Shown: positions 1 through 8,244 of the stretch, in pieces
Layout: each line of letters begins with the position of its first letter
How positions within the stretch are numbered: position 1 is the first letter of the stretch
The notes under the pieces: model-generated
What the model saw: the letters and a program-made list of their open reading frames with translations, nothing else
Databases searched by the model: none
What the model was told of the DNA's origin: nothing
Position numbers and translations under genes: made by a program
Source: Steroidobacter sp.
Lineage (GTDB): Bacteria > Pseudomonadota > Gammaproteobacteria > Steroidobacterales > Steroidobacteraceae
Length of the DNA: 40,700 nucleotides
Assembly: GCA_025929585.1 (NCBI GenBank)
Contig: JAICPY010000030.1
Span: 1-40,700, forward strand
Direction of reading: 5' to 3'

Positions 1-20
1 GAGACCTTCTTCGCCTTCAT
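1..20 (-). CDS. possible start of the next gene downstream of urtA (urtB?)
   Basis: A minus-strand ATG at 20-18 opens a frame reading M-K-A-K-K-V to the window edge, 62 bases beyond the urtA stop. In urt operons urtB, the permease gene, normally follows urtA, so this could be its first codons. Only six codons are visible and no convincing ribosome binding site precedes them, so the identification rests on context alone. Confidence 0.2.
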
Positions 21-27
21 AGCCGGA

Positions 28-53
28 AACCCTCGTATGAACATACAAGGGTT
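28..53 (-). other. intercistronic hairpin after urtA
   Basis: Two 11-base arms (28-38 and 43-53) pair perfectly apart from one G-T wobble around a 4-base loop. The hairpin lies just past the urtA stop and has no T-run on the minus-strand downstream side. That suggests an mRNA-stabilising or attenuating stem between a highly expressed binding-protein gene and the permease genes rather than a full terminator. The structure is seen directly; the role is inferred. Confidence 0.6.
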
Positions 54-82
54 AGGGAGGGGGCCTCCTCAGCTCCGCACAA

Positions 83-1375
83 TCACTCGTAGTTTTGGCC
101 CGAGCACTTCTTGGTCTTAGTGTTGTAGTTGCCGCACTTGAGCGTCACCCAATCGGCTTCGATGTCCTTGCTGCCGGGCAGGTAATCCGACCATGCATCG
201 CCAGGCACCAGACCATCGGTCTGCCATACGGTGTCGAACTGACCATCGGCACGCACTTCGCCAATCAACACGGGCTTCGTCAGGTGATGGTTGGGCAGCA
301 TCTTCGCAACCCCGCCCGTGAGGTTCGGCACTTCGATGCCGATCATCGCATCGATCACTTTGTTTACATCGGTAGTCTTGGATTTCTCGACGGCCTTCAC
401 CCACATGTTGAAGCCGATCACATGTGCTTCCATCGGATCGTTCGTTACTCGCTTCGGGTTCTTGATGAAAGTGCGCCACTTCTTGATGAACTCCGCATTC
501 GCGGGGTCATCGACGCTCATGAAGTAGTTCCAAGCCGCGAGATGGCCGACGAGCGGCTTCGTGTCGATACCAGAAAGCTCTTCTTCTCCCACCGAGAACG
601 CGACCACAGGAATGTCTTCGGCAGAGATCTTTTGGTTACCAAGCTCCTTGTAGAACGGTACGTTCGCATCGCCATTGATCGTGGACACGACCGCGGTCTT
701 CTTGCCGGCGGAGCCGAACTTCTTGATATCCGCAACGATACGTTGCCAATCGGAGTGACCGAATGGCGTGTAATTGATCATGATGTCTTCTTCCTTCACG
801 CCCTTCGCCTTGAGGTAAGCCTCGAGGATCTTGTTGGTCGTGCGCGGATAGACATAGTCCGTGCCTGCAAGCACCCAGCGCTGCACGCCGACGTCATTCA
901 TTAGATAGTCGACCGCAGGAACTGCTTGTTGATTAGGCGCCGCGCCGGTGTAGAAGACGTTCTTCGAGGACTCTTCACCTTCGTATTGCACGGGGTAGAA
1001 CAACAGACCATTGTTCTTCTCGAACACCGGCAGTACCGACTTACGTGACACGGAGGTCCAGCAGCCGAACACGACGTCCACCTTGTCCTTGACCAACAAC
1101 TGTTCCGCCTTCTCGGCAAACAGCGGCCAGTTCGAGGCCGGGTCAACGACCACAGCTTCGAGCTTCTTGCCTAGGACCCCGCCTTTCTTGTTCTGCTCAT
1201 CGATCAACATGAGCACGGTGTCTTTCAACGTCGTTTCGGAAATCGCCATCGTGCCTGACAGCGAATGCAAGACGCCGACTTTGATCGTGTCGGCTGCTTG
1301 TGCCGCGCCGGCGGCAACGACTGCCACGGCAGCCGCAACTTTTGCGAGCCCACTCAGCATGCTTCTTCTATTCAT
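83..1375 (-). CDS. urtA: urea ABC transporter substrate-binding protein UrtA
   Basis: 430 residues, the usual UrtA length. UrtA is the periplasmic binding protein of the UrtABCDE urea importer and hands urea to the UrtB/UrtC permeases. The N-terminus is a signal peptide with a twin arginine (residues 3-4), a hydrophobic stretch and an AQA-A type cleavage site near residue 27, so Tat export is possible. The mature part begins with the IKVGVLHSLSGTMA motif of amide/urea binding proteins. The family phrases VFGCWTS, FYPVQYEGEE and MEAHVIGFNMW are present, and the C-terminus carries the two lysine-flanked cysteines (LKCGNYNTKTKKCSG). The gene starts 30 bases after the porin stop, so the two are probably co-transcribed. 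Identification is firm from the sequence; specificity for urea is family knowledge. Confidence 0.95.
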   Translation of the reverse strand: MNRRSMLSGLAKVAAAVAVVAAGAAQAADTIKVGVLHSLSGTMAISETTLKDTVLMLIDEQNKKGGVLGKKLEAVVVDPASNWPLFAEKAEQLLVKDKVDVVFGCWTSVSRKSVLPVFEKNNGLLFYPVQYEGEESSKNVFYTGAAPNQQAVPAVDYLMNDVGVQRWVLAGTDYVYPRTTNKILEAYLKAKGVKEEDIMINYTPFGHSDWQRIVADIKKFGSAGKKTAVVSTINGDANVPFYKELGNQKISAEDIPVVAFSVGEEELSGIDTKPLVGHLAAWNYFMSVDDPANAEFIKKWRTFIKNPKRVTNDPMEAHVIGFNMWVKAVEKSKTTDVNKVIDAMIGIEVPNLTGGVAKMLPNHHLTKPVLIGEVRADGQFDTVWQTDGLVPGDAWSDYLPGSKDIEADWVTLKCGNYNTKTKKCSGQNYE

Positions 1376-1405
1376 ATCGAAATCCTCGTGATGAAGTGGC
1401 AGCGT

Positions 1406-2494
1406 TTAGATTTGGATTTGGAGACCGAGGCCGATCTGGCTTGCGTCTCCGCCCGTGACAGGATCGAAGCTCACATCGATGTAAAACAGGCTGATGCGAG
1501 CGTTGAAGTCCTTGATGATGTAGTTGAGGTTCAGCTCGGCTGTCTCCTGATCCACATCGCCGATGAGGGTGTTGTCGAACGTTGCCTCGCCGTACTTGCC
1601 GAGTACTTGGAATTTGCCGATGCCGACCACTTGCGGGAACAGGTAAGCGCCTAGCAAGTAATAGCCGCCTGTCTCGTCATAGCCGCTGCCGGCGACCGGA
1701 GAGCCATAACCGCCCAGCCCGTCGTACAGCGCGTACTCCGCCTCGACTGTCACCACACCGTCGTTGCCGAGCTTCTTCTCGAGCAGGAAGTCGACGGAAT
1801 AGGCGTTGTCACCATCGGCGGTCTGTGCCGCAACACCCACCGCAAGCAAGTCCTTTGCGCCGTAGTACGTGCCGTTCAAGTAGTAGCCGGCTTCCGCATC
1901 CCAGAAGTCCATCTGGACACGACCTGCCGCGAGCACATCGGAATCACCCTTCGTGAGGTTCTCCATGTCGAACAAGCCAAAGGAAACTTTCGTGATGCCG
2001 AATTGACCCCAATACATCACGCCGTCCGCGCGGCCTGTGGTCTCGAATGGGTAGCCATCCTGGACACCATCGATGAACGTGCCCCAGTGGCTTGCATAGT
2101 ACGGGCCATACAAATTCGCGCGATCGCTCGGCGGCAGGAAGCGGCCAGCCCAAATGTTGAATTGATCGGAGAATGAGAACTGCGCGGCGGCATCGATGAC
2201 GCGAATCTCCTCGCTCACAGAGTCGTACTCCGTGTTCAACATCAGCCCGATGTCCTCGGTCACTTTGCCACTGACGTAGATCCGAGCGCTGTTGAGCTCG
2301 AAGTCGGAGATGTCATCACCGATGTCTGGGCTGGTGTGCGCGAAGCTGGTGCGCATGCCGGCGCCCACCGAGACCGGCGGCAAGTTCACATCGGCCGCCC
2401 AAGTCGTAGTGAGCGGCGAAGAAAGCAAAGCAGCTCCAACGATAGCGGTGCTGAGATTCCGCTTCGTGGACAGTTGTTTTGAATGCGACGGCAT
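1406..2494 (-). CDS. outer-membrane porin associated with urea uptake genes
   Basis: 362 residues from the ATG at 2494, which is preceded by a good AAGGAAA ribosome binding site. The open frame continues upstream but without signal-peptide character, so the longer reading is rejected. A 33-residue signal peptide ends ...TTTWA-ADV. The mature protein has the alternating, glycine- and aromatic-rich beta-strand pattern of a 16-strand porin, resembling the OprO/OprP-like family (phrases such as IWAGRFLPPSDRANLYGPYY). It ends in a hydrophobic strand, LGLQIQI. It lies immediately upstream of urtA in the same direction, so it probably lets urea or amides cross the outer membrane. That substrate is inferred from position only. 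Confidence 0.8.
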   Translation of the reverse strand: MPSHSKQLSTKRNLSTAIVGAALLSSPLTTTWAADVNLPPVSVGAGMRTSFAHTSPDIGDDISDFELNSARIYVSGKVTEDIGLMLNTEYDSVSEEIRVIDAAAQFSFSDQFNIWAGRFLPPSDRANLYGPYYASHWGTFIDGVQDGYPFETTGRADGVMYWGQFGITKVSFGLFDMENLTKGDSDVLAAGRVQMDFWDAEAGYYLNGTYYGAKDLLAVGVAAQTADGDNAYSVDFLLEKKLGNDGVVTVEAEYALYDGLGGYGSPVAGSGYDETGGYYLLGAYLFPQVVGIGKFQVLGKYGEATFDNTLIGDVDQETAELNLNYIIKDFNARISLFYIDVSFDPVTGGDASQIGLGLQIQI

Positions 2495-2659
2495 GCAGGT
2501 TTTCCTTTTTGAGCGAGTAAGAATGGCCAGGGATTCGCTGGACACAGACGCTAGTCGGCTCGACTCACAGCCGGTACGCGTCATTTGACGTACTTGCCTG
2601 CGTGCAATGACGTAGTGAGTGCGTGAATGCGCCATCACAGTGCGGCTCGCCGTTTCGCT

Positions 2660-2674
2660 GCACTTTGTTGGGGC
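2660..2674 (+). promoter_or_regulatory. possible NtrC-type enhancer site
   Basis: The sequence GCACTTTGTTGGGGC matches the NtrC consensus GCAC-N5-TGGTGC at all but one specified position. It lies about 170-185 bases upstream of the start site predicted from the sigma-54 promoter, a normal distance for an enhancer-binding protein. A single imperfect site is weak evidence on its own. Confidence 0.35.
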
Positions 2675-2817
2675 CTGAAGGCGCGCTGCGTGTGGTATGC
2701 GGCCTGTGTTGAAGAAGAATTGCGCCTTACGGCGCGCACGGCTCTTCACTTGCCCCAGCGCCCATTCGCGTGGATGCGTCCCACGCACGGCTCACGCCAC
2801 CTACTCGCACGCGCTCT

Positions 2818-2833
2818 TGGCACATCGCTTGCT
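2818..2833 (+). promoter_or_regulatory. sigma-54 (-24/-12) promoter for the sensor kinase operon
   Basis: TGGCACA-TCGC-TTGCT matches the RpoN consensus TGGCACG-N4-TTGCW at all but one specified position. The invariant GG (2819-2820) and GC (2831-2832) are separated by exactly 10 bases, as required. Transcription would start near 2844, leaving a leader of about 50 bases before the ATG at 2896. Sigma-54 control fits a nitrogen-responsive operon. Confidence 0.75.
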
Positions 2834-2895
2834 ACTACCCGATAGCCAAGGGGTCCTGGCGTCTTTCCGCTCACGCGGCATAACAACAACTACTC

Positions 2896-5800
2896 ATGAA
2901 TCCACGGCAGCGAATCGTTCGCGAACGTCGGCAGTACAACCAGTGGGTTGCGAGCCAGACGTTGGAGGACTATGCGCTGCGCTACACCGCCGGCCGGGCG
3001 CGCAAGTCTTCCTTTCGCGTCGGCAATACGGCATTCGGTCCGATCGCGTTCTTGGCCTGCGAAGCGATTGGCGGTGCACTGACGATAGCCTATGGATTCC
3101 CGAATACCGCCTGGGCGGTTCTCGCGTTCTCGGTGTTGATGTTCGCGATCGGTCTGCCGATCTGCTACTACGCCGCGAAATACGGTGTGGACATCGATCT
3201 GCTCACGCGCGGCGCTGGTTTCGGCTATATGGGCTCAACGTTGACCTCGCTGATCTACGCCTCGTTCACATTTCTGTTATTTGCGATCGAAGCGAGCATC
3301 ATGTCGATGGCGTTGCGAATGCTCTTCGATATTCCGCTGGCGATCGCACATCTGATCAGTTCGCTGATCGTCATTCCGATCGCGCTTTACGGAGTGAGTT
3401 TGATCAGCCGTATGCAAATCGCTACGCAGCCGATCTGGCTCTTCCTGCAGTTCGCCCCCATTGTCTATATCGCCTGGAACAGCCCTGCGGAGGTCTCCGC
3501 GTGGACGGATTTCTCGGGACAGCAAGGCAGCCCCACGGGCGATGTGGATCTGGTTCTATTCGGAATGGCTGCTTCGGTGCTGCTGTCGCTCCTACCGCAG
3601 ATTGGCGAACAGGTCGATTACTTACGTTTCCTACCAATTCGCACCAAGGCGAATCGCGCCGGATGGTGGACAGCCGTCATCGCGACCGGACCCGGCTGGG
3701 TCTTCCTGGGTGCGTTCAAGTTACTCGCGGGATCGTTTCTTGCGTTCCTCGCTTTGCGTCACGGCATCCCTGTGGAGCAGGCAGATGAACCGACGCAGAT
3801 GTATCTGCTTGCATTCAAGGAAACCGTCAGCTCACCAACGTTTGCGCTCGTTCTGACCGGGATCTTCGTCATCGTCTGTCAGATCAAGATCAACGTAACG
3901 AATGCCTATGCAGGCTCGATCGCCTGGTCGAACTTTTTTTCGCGGCTGACCCACAGTCATCCCGGACGCGTCGTCTGGCTCGTCTTCAACGTTTTGCTCG
4001 CGCTGCTGTTGATGCTCACCGGCATCTTTCAGGCAATCGAAATCATTCTGGTCATCTATGCGAATTTCGCCGCGGGTTGGATTGGGGCGCTCACCGCGGA
4101 TCTGGTCATCAACAAGCCGCTTGGTTACAGCCCCCGCTACATCGAGTTCAAACGCGCCCACCTCTACGACATCAATCCGGTCGGAGTCGGTGCGCTGCTC
4201 TTATCCGTGTTGTGCTCGAGCCTCGCGTTCTTGGGCGTATTCGGCAACCTCCCGCAGATTCTTTCGCCTTTCGTCGCGCTGGTGGTCGCCTTCATCGCCG
4301 CCCCTGTAATTGCTTGGTGGACGAAGGGACGGTACTACCTTGCACGTCCCGCTTCGGGCTTGGATGCGAACGCGAAGGAAATGCGCTGCACGATCTGCGA
4401 GAACGTGTTCGAGCGCAGCGATATGGCGCTCTGCCCTGCTTACTCAGGGCCCATTTGCTCGCTGTGCTGCACGCTCGAGGCGCGATGCAGAGATATGTGT
4501 AAGACCGAAAGTCGCGCCGCCGAGCAGCTCCACAGCTTCCTCGAAGCCGCATTGCCGCCGCGCATCGCTACAGCTCTGAACACTCGAGCAGGCCACTTTT
4601 TCGGATTGTTGGTGCTGTTCAGCCTCGCCAGCGGCCTGCTGCTTTCCTTCATCTATCATCAATACAGCGGCACCACCCCTGCCGATCGAGAAATCATCAG
4701 CGCGACCTTGTGGCTGGTCTTCTTGAGCCTGCTCGTGCTCTCCGGAGTTGCGGCCTGGCTCATCGTGTTGGCTCATGAAAGTCGCAGAGCGGCCGAGGCG
4801 GAGTCCGCGCGCCAAACGACGATGCTGATGGAAGAAATAGAGGCCCACCAGCGCACGGACACCGCGCTGCAGAAAGCCAAGGAGGTCGCTGAATCGGCGA
4901 ACGTCGCGAAGACACGCTATATCGTCGGATTGAGCCATGAGATCCGCTCGCCATTGAATTCGATCTTCGGCTACGCGCAACTGCTCGAACGCGGGCTCGC
5001 CGGTCCCGCCGACAATGCGATCCGTGTCATTCGACGCAGCGCCGAACATTTGGCGAACTTGATCGATGGCTTGCTGGATATCTCGAAGATCGAAAGCGGC
5101 ATGCTCAAGCTGTCGCGGGATCGCGTTCAGCTGCCGGAGTTCCTCGATCAGCTCGTCGATATGTTTCGACTGCAAGCGGCGAACAAAGGAATCGAATTCA
5201 ACTACCAAGCACCGTCGAACTTGCCGACGTATGTCCACACCGATCAGAAGCGCCTGCGACAGATTTTGATCAACCTGCTCTCGAATGCGATCAAGTACAC
5301 GGAGAAGGGCCAAGCAAGCCTGGTCGTGCGCTATCGAAATCCGATTGCGGAATTCGAGATCGCAGATACCGGCGTGGGGATTCCACCTGAAGACTTGGAA
5401 CGCGTGTTTCAGCCTTTCGAACGCGGCAGCGCGCCGAATGTCCGCTCCATTCCCGGGACGGGACTGGGACTCACGATCACCAAGCTCCTGACGCACATCA
5501 TGGGTGGCGAGATCGTCGCGCGCAGCACGCCGAACGTAGGTACGACATTCAACGTACGAGTGCTTCTGACGGAGGCGACTCAAACCGTGGCGCCGACAGT
5601 CACCGACCGCATCCTAGGCTACGAAGGTCGTCCGGTGACTGTGCTCATCATCGATGATGATCTGGTGCACTTGGATATCGTGCAGAACCTCCTGCGCTCG
5701 TTGAGCTTCATCGTGTTCACTGCAGCCGACGGACGCAGCGGCCTCGAGCTGGCGGAGCAATGTAAACCCGACATCGCACTCATCGATATCTCGATGCCCG

Positions 5801-6276
5801 ACATCTCCGGCTGGGAAGTCGCGAAGTCCTTGCGCGAGAGTATCGGCCACGAGCGCCTCAAGATCGTCATGGTGTCCGCGAACGCTCATGAATACACCGT
5901 AGGTGGCGGGGAGAATGAACCTCACGACGCGTTCGTCATGAAGCCGATCGACGTGCAAGTGCTGCTCGATGCCATGGCGAACACATTGACGCTGCAATGG
6001 AGATACGAGTCTCGTCCCGCAGCGAACGACAGTGCCTTTCAAGAATCCCTCGCCACACATCGCTTCTCGCCGCAGCACATTGCCGATCTGTATCAGCTCG
6101 GCCGCATCGGTCACGTGCGTGGCATTCAAGCGAAGCTCCAGGAAATTGAATCCGAGCATCCAGCGAATGCAGCGTTCGCCGCCCACCTGCGTCAGTTGAT
6201 CGGAAAGTTCGAGTTCAAGCGCTACATGAGCGCATTGCAGAACCCGGAAAGCCAAATTCCGCAGACGCCGACATGA
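2896..6276 (+). CDS. NCS1-transporter-like hybrid sensor histidine kinase/response regulator
   Basis: 1126 residues. Residues about 25-485 form a 12-helix domain resembling NCS1 nucleobase:cation symporters (TAGRARKSSFRVGNTAFGP at the front, VDIDLLTRGAGFGYMGS around 98-114). Residues 498-535 form a cluster of eight cysteines (498, 501, 513, 521, 524, 525, 531, 535) that could bind metal. Two more membrane helices (about 567-587 and 604-626) and a short coiled coil lead into a HisKA domain with phospho-acceptor His681 (LSHEIRSPLN). The ATPase domain has its N box (LLSNAIKYTEKG), G1 (DTGVGIP) and G2 (GTGLGL). A receiver domain follows, with acidic pair 920-922, Asp964 and Lys1016. The last 75 residues are a helical tail without an evident Hpt histidine. 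It probably senses a small nitrogen compound through the transporter-like part and phosphorylates the regulator encoded 30 bases downstream. The ligand is unknown; urea is suggested by the neighbours. Confidence 0.9.
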   Translation: MNPRQRIVRERRQYNQWVASQTLEDYALRYTAGRARKSSFRVGNTAFGPIAFLACEAIGGALTIAYGFPNTAWAVLAFSVLMFAIGLPICYYAAKYGVDIDLLTRGAGFGYMGSTLTSLIYASFTFLLFAIEASIMSMALRMLFDIPLAIAHLISSLIVIPIALYGVSLISRMQIATQPIWLFLQFAPIVYIAWNSPAEVSAWTDFSGQQGSPTGDVDLVLFGMAASVLLSLLPQIGEQVDYLRFLPIRTKANRAGWWTAVIATGPGWVFLGAFKLLAGSFLAFLALRHGIPVEQADEPTQMYLLAFKETVSSPTFALVLTGIFVIVCQIKINVTNAYAGSIAWSNFFSRLTHSHPGRVVWLVFNVLLALLLMLTGIFQAIEIILVIYANFAAGWIGALTADLVINKPLGYSPRYIEFKRAHLYDINPVGVGALLLSVLCSSLAFLGVFGNLPQILSPFVALVVAFIAAPVIAWWTKGRYYLARPASGLDANAKEMRCTICENVFERSDMALCPAYSGPICSLCCTLEARCRDMCKTESRAAEQLHSFLEAALPPRIATALNTRAGHFFGLLVLFSLASGLLLSFIYHQYSGTTPADREIISATLWLVFLSLLVLSGVAAWLIVLAHESRRAAEAESARQTTMLMEEIEAHQRTDTALQKAKEVAESANVAKTRYIVGLSHEIRSPLNSIFGYAQLLERGLAGPADNAIRVIRRSAEHLANLIDGLLDISKIESGMLKLSRDRVQLPEFLDQLVDMFRLQAANKGIEFNYQAPSNLPTYVHTDQKRLRQILINLLSNAIKYTEKGQASLVVRYRNPIAEFEIADTGVGIPPEDLERVFQPFERGSAPNVRSIPGTGLGLTITKLLTHIMGGEIVARSTPNVGTTFNVRVLLTEATQTVAPTVTDRILGYEGRPVTVLIIDDDLVHLDIVQNLLRSLSFIVFTAADGRSGLELAEQCKPDIALIDISMPDISGWEVAKSLRESIGHERLKIVMVSANAHEYTVGGGENEPHDAFVMKPIDVQVLLDAMANTLTLQWRYESRPAANDSAFQESLATHRFSPQHIADLYQLGRIGHVRGIQAKLQEIESEHPANAAFAAHLRQLIGKFEFKRYMSALQNPESQIPQTPT

Positions 6277-6306
6277 TTCGCCCCACGAATAGCAACCGAG
6301 GTTTCC

Positions 6307-7266
6307 ATGCGCCCTGAGCCGCTTGAATGGCATGCTCCGAAAAGCACCCTCGCGAGCGAGCCCCAGCGCCGCGATACTGTTTTGGTAGTGGATGACACAC
6401 CGGAAACCCTCGGCTTTCTGACCGATACTCTCGATCAAGCCGGATACACGGTTCTGATCGCTACCGACGGCGGCAGCGCGCTAGAGCTCGTCGATCAAAT
6501 CACGCCCGACCTTATCCTGATGGACGCGGTGATGCCCGGCATCGACGGCTTCGAAGCGTGTCGACGCCTAAAGCGCGAGAAGCTACTGGCCAACCTGCCC
6601 GTGATCTTCATGACGGGGTTGACCGAGACTGAACATGTCGTCGAAGGATTGACTGCAGGCGGTGTGGACTATGTGACGAAGCCGATCGTGATCGATGAGT
6701 TGTTAGCTCGAATCCGTGTACACCTCGCGAATGCCCGCGTTGCCTGCGGTACGCACGCCGCGCTCGACGCAACCGGAAGGTTTCTCATTGCTACCGATCG
6801 CAGCGGCTGTCTTCTTTGGTGCACCCCAAAAGCGAAGGCACTGCTCTCGGAGCTGCCATCCAACGGTGATGCCTGTAGCGTGGGTTTGCCCCCTTCACTC
6901 GTCAGTCAGCTGCTGCAAACGCGTGGCGAGACGGCATCCGCAAGCCGCGCAACCCTGCAAATTGCCGAACGGCGAATCGAAGTCTCTCTGGTGAGTCGCA
7001 TCGGCCAGGATGAAATCCTGTTCCGTCTCGCCGAAATCAACACTCGCGCCGACGAGCAGGTCCTCCAGCAGCGACTGGCCCTCACCTGCCGGGAAGCCGA
7101 AGTGCTGCTATGGATCAGCCGCGGCAAATCCAACCGCGAAATCGGCGAGATCCTCTCAATCAGCCCGCGCACGGTGAACAAACATCTCGAAACCGTGTTC
7201 GTGAAGATGGGAGTGGAGAATAGAGCGGCCGCCGCGGGGAGAGCGGTTAGGCTGTTGGCGGGATGA
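6307..7266 (+). CDS. LuxR-family response regulator, partner of the NCS1-like kinase
   Basis: 319 residues. The receiver domain spans about 24-142, with acidic residues D29/D30, phospho-acceptor Asp73 (LILMDAVMPG) and Lys125. Residues about 150-250 look like a small PAS-type domain (DATGRFLIATDRSGCLLW), which is unusual for a NarL/FixJ regulator. Residues 256-317 form a LuxR/GerE helix-turn-helix (LTCREAEVLLWISRGKSNREIGEILSISPRTVNKHLETVFVKMGV in register). The gene starts 30 bases after the kinase stop in the same direction, so it is in the same operon and is the likely phosphorylation target. Plausible target promoters are those of the porin-urtA and urease genes, which is inference. The stop codon directly abuts a palindromic repeat at 7268. 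Confidence 0.9.
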   Translation: MRPEPLEWHAPKSTLASEPQRRDTVLVVDDTPETLGFLTDTLDQAGYTVLIATDGGSALELVDQITPDLILMDAVMPGIDGFEACRRLKREKLLANLPVIFMTGLTETEHVVEGLTAGGVDYVTKPIVIDELLARIRVHLANARVACGTHAALDATGRFLIATDRSGCLLWCTPKAKALLSELPSNGDACSVGLPPSLVSQLLQTRGETASASRATLQIAERRIEVSLVSRIGQDEILFRLAEINTRADEQVLQQRLALTCREAEVLLWISRGKSNREIGEILSISPRTVNKHLETVFVKMGVENRAAAAGRAVRLLAG

Positions 7267-7267
7267 G

Positions 7268-7400
7268 GTGACGCGTGACGAGTGACGGGTGACGAGATCA
7301 GCCCCAGACGCGAAACAGATCATAGATCGCAATTGGGGCTTCCTTCGCACGTTGGATAAGGAACTTCCTTCTTGCCCGTCACTCGTCACCCGTCACTTCG
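7268..7400. repeat. heptad-word palindrome, GTGACGR family, copy 1
   Basis: The left arm (7268-7295) is four consecutive 7-base words GTGACGC/A/G/A. The right arm (7375-7400) reads CGTCACT, CGTCACC, CGTCACT. The arms can pair over roughly 25 bases around an 80-base centre that contains ACTTCCTTCTTG just before the right arm. The element fills the gap between the convergent regulator gene and ureG, and its right arm provides the TGA stop of ureG (7393-7395). Confidence 0.8.
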
Positions 7401-8013
7401 TGGCGCGCAACATTCCTTCCCTCTCAATAAACCCCACCACCTCACTCAACCCCTGTCCTGTCTTCAGATTCGTGAACACGAACGGACGATCGCCGCGCAT
7501 TTTTCGGGCATCTCGATCCATGACTTCCAAAGAGGCGCCGACGTGCGGTGCGAGGTCGATTTTGTTGATGATGAGCAGGTCGGAGCGAATGATGCCGGGG
7601 CCGCCTTTGCGCGGAATCTTGTCACCCGCTGCGACGTCGATGACATAGAGCGTTAAATCAGAGAGCTCCGGACTGAACGTCGCCGCGAGGTTGTCGCCGC
7701 CACTTTCCACGATGATCATGTCCAGTCCTTCGAACTCGCGCATCAATCCGTCGATTGCCGCGAGGTTCATCGAAGCATCTTCACGGATTGCCGTATGCGG
7801 GCAGCCGCCGGTCTCGACGCCTCGGATGCGTTCTTTCGGAAGAGCTTCGCTTCGAATCAGGAACTCCGCGTCCTCGCGCGTGTAGATGTCATTCGTAACC
7901 ACCGCGATGTTGAAACGATCGCGCATTTGCTTGCATAGCGAATCCACGAGCGCCGTTTTTCCGGAACCGACCGGCCCGCCGACTCCCAAGCGTAGAACGT
8001 CCGCCTTTGCCAT
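7393..8013 (-). CDS. ureG: urease accessory GTPase UreG
   Basis: 206 residues, typical of UreG, the SIMIBI-class GTPase that delivers nickel to urease together with UreE, UreF and UreD/UreH. The P-loop GPVGSGKT is at 13-20. The nickel-binding Cys-Pro-His motif is at 71-73, ESGGDN is at 103-108 and the guanine-specificity NKID is at 150-153, so every key motif is intact. No other urease gene is adjacent: a HupE/UreJ-type gene lies divergently upstream and the two-component regulator converges from downstream. The usual ureABC-D-E-F genes must be elsewhere. The gene ends inside the arm of a palindromic repeat. Confidence 0.96.
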   Translation of the reverse strand: MAKADVLRLGVGGPVGSGKTALVDSLCKQMRDRFNIAVVTNDIYTREDAEFLIRSEALPKERIRGVETGGCPHTAIREDASMNLAAIDGLMREFEGLDMIIVESGGDNLAATFSPELSDLTLYVIDVAAGDKIPRKGGPGIIRSDLLIINKIDLAPHVGASLEVMDRDARKMRGDRPFVFTNLKTGQGLSEVVGFIEREGMLRATK

Positions 8014-8244
8014 ATTCGCGTATATCTAGTGATGAATAGGCAGCGGATCATACGATGACGGGCGTGCTAACGGCAGATGAGCGTGCGCGGGCTTATCACG
8101 TCGTTTGACGTATGGCGGATCTACTCGCACCTGCTTAGGTTGAGGATGCGGAAAGCTCGCTTTGCAAACGCTTGTGAGCGCAACAATCGTCGCTTAAAGT
8201 TCTCGACTAAAGTTTCTCAAGGACCTCACTCTCACAGAGATCTT

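Larger units (their letters stand above)
2495..2895. promoter_or_regulatory. divergent control region between the porin-urtA unit and the sensor kinase
   Basis: About 400 bases separate the divergent porin and kinase start codons. The right side holds a strong sigma-54 promoter (2818-2833) and a possible NtrC-like enhancer element (2660-2674). I found no equally convincing sigma-54 or sigma-70 promoter for the porin-urtA side. Both strands carry open frames here, but they lack family features and ribosome binding sites, so I read the stretch as non-coding. Confidence 0.6.

Noticed and set aside
95-904. Long plus-strand open frame opposite urtA
   Set aside because: It lies wholly antisense to a well-supported urtA, with no family features; it is a by-product of codon bias.
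2495-2788. Upstream extension of the porin frame
   Set aside because: The extra 98 residues lack a signal peptide. The ATG at 2494 has a good ribosome binding site and begins a clear signal peptide.
2697-3788. Plus-strand frame overlapping the front of the sensor kinase
   Set aside because: It is arginine-rich, has no recognisable domain and is out of frame with the NCS1-like protein that clearly occupies this DNA.
4444-5583. 379-residue minus-strand frame opposite the kinase domain
   Set aside because: It is antisense to intact HisKA and ATPase motifs and has no recognisable protein features.
5614-6438. Minus-strand frame across the kinase-regulator junction
   Set aside because: It overlaps two conserved receiver domains on the other strand and has no ribosome binding site or domain.
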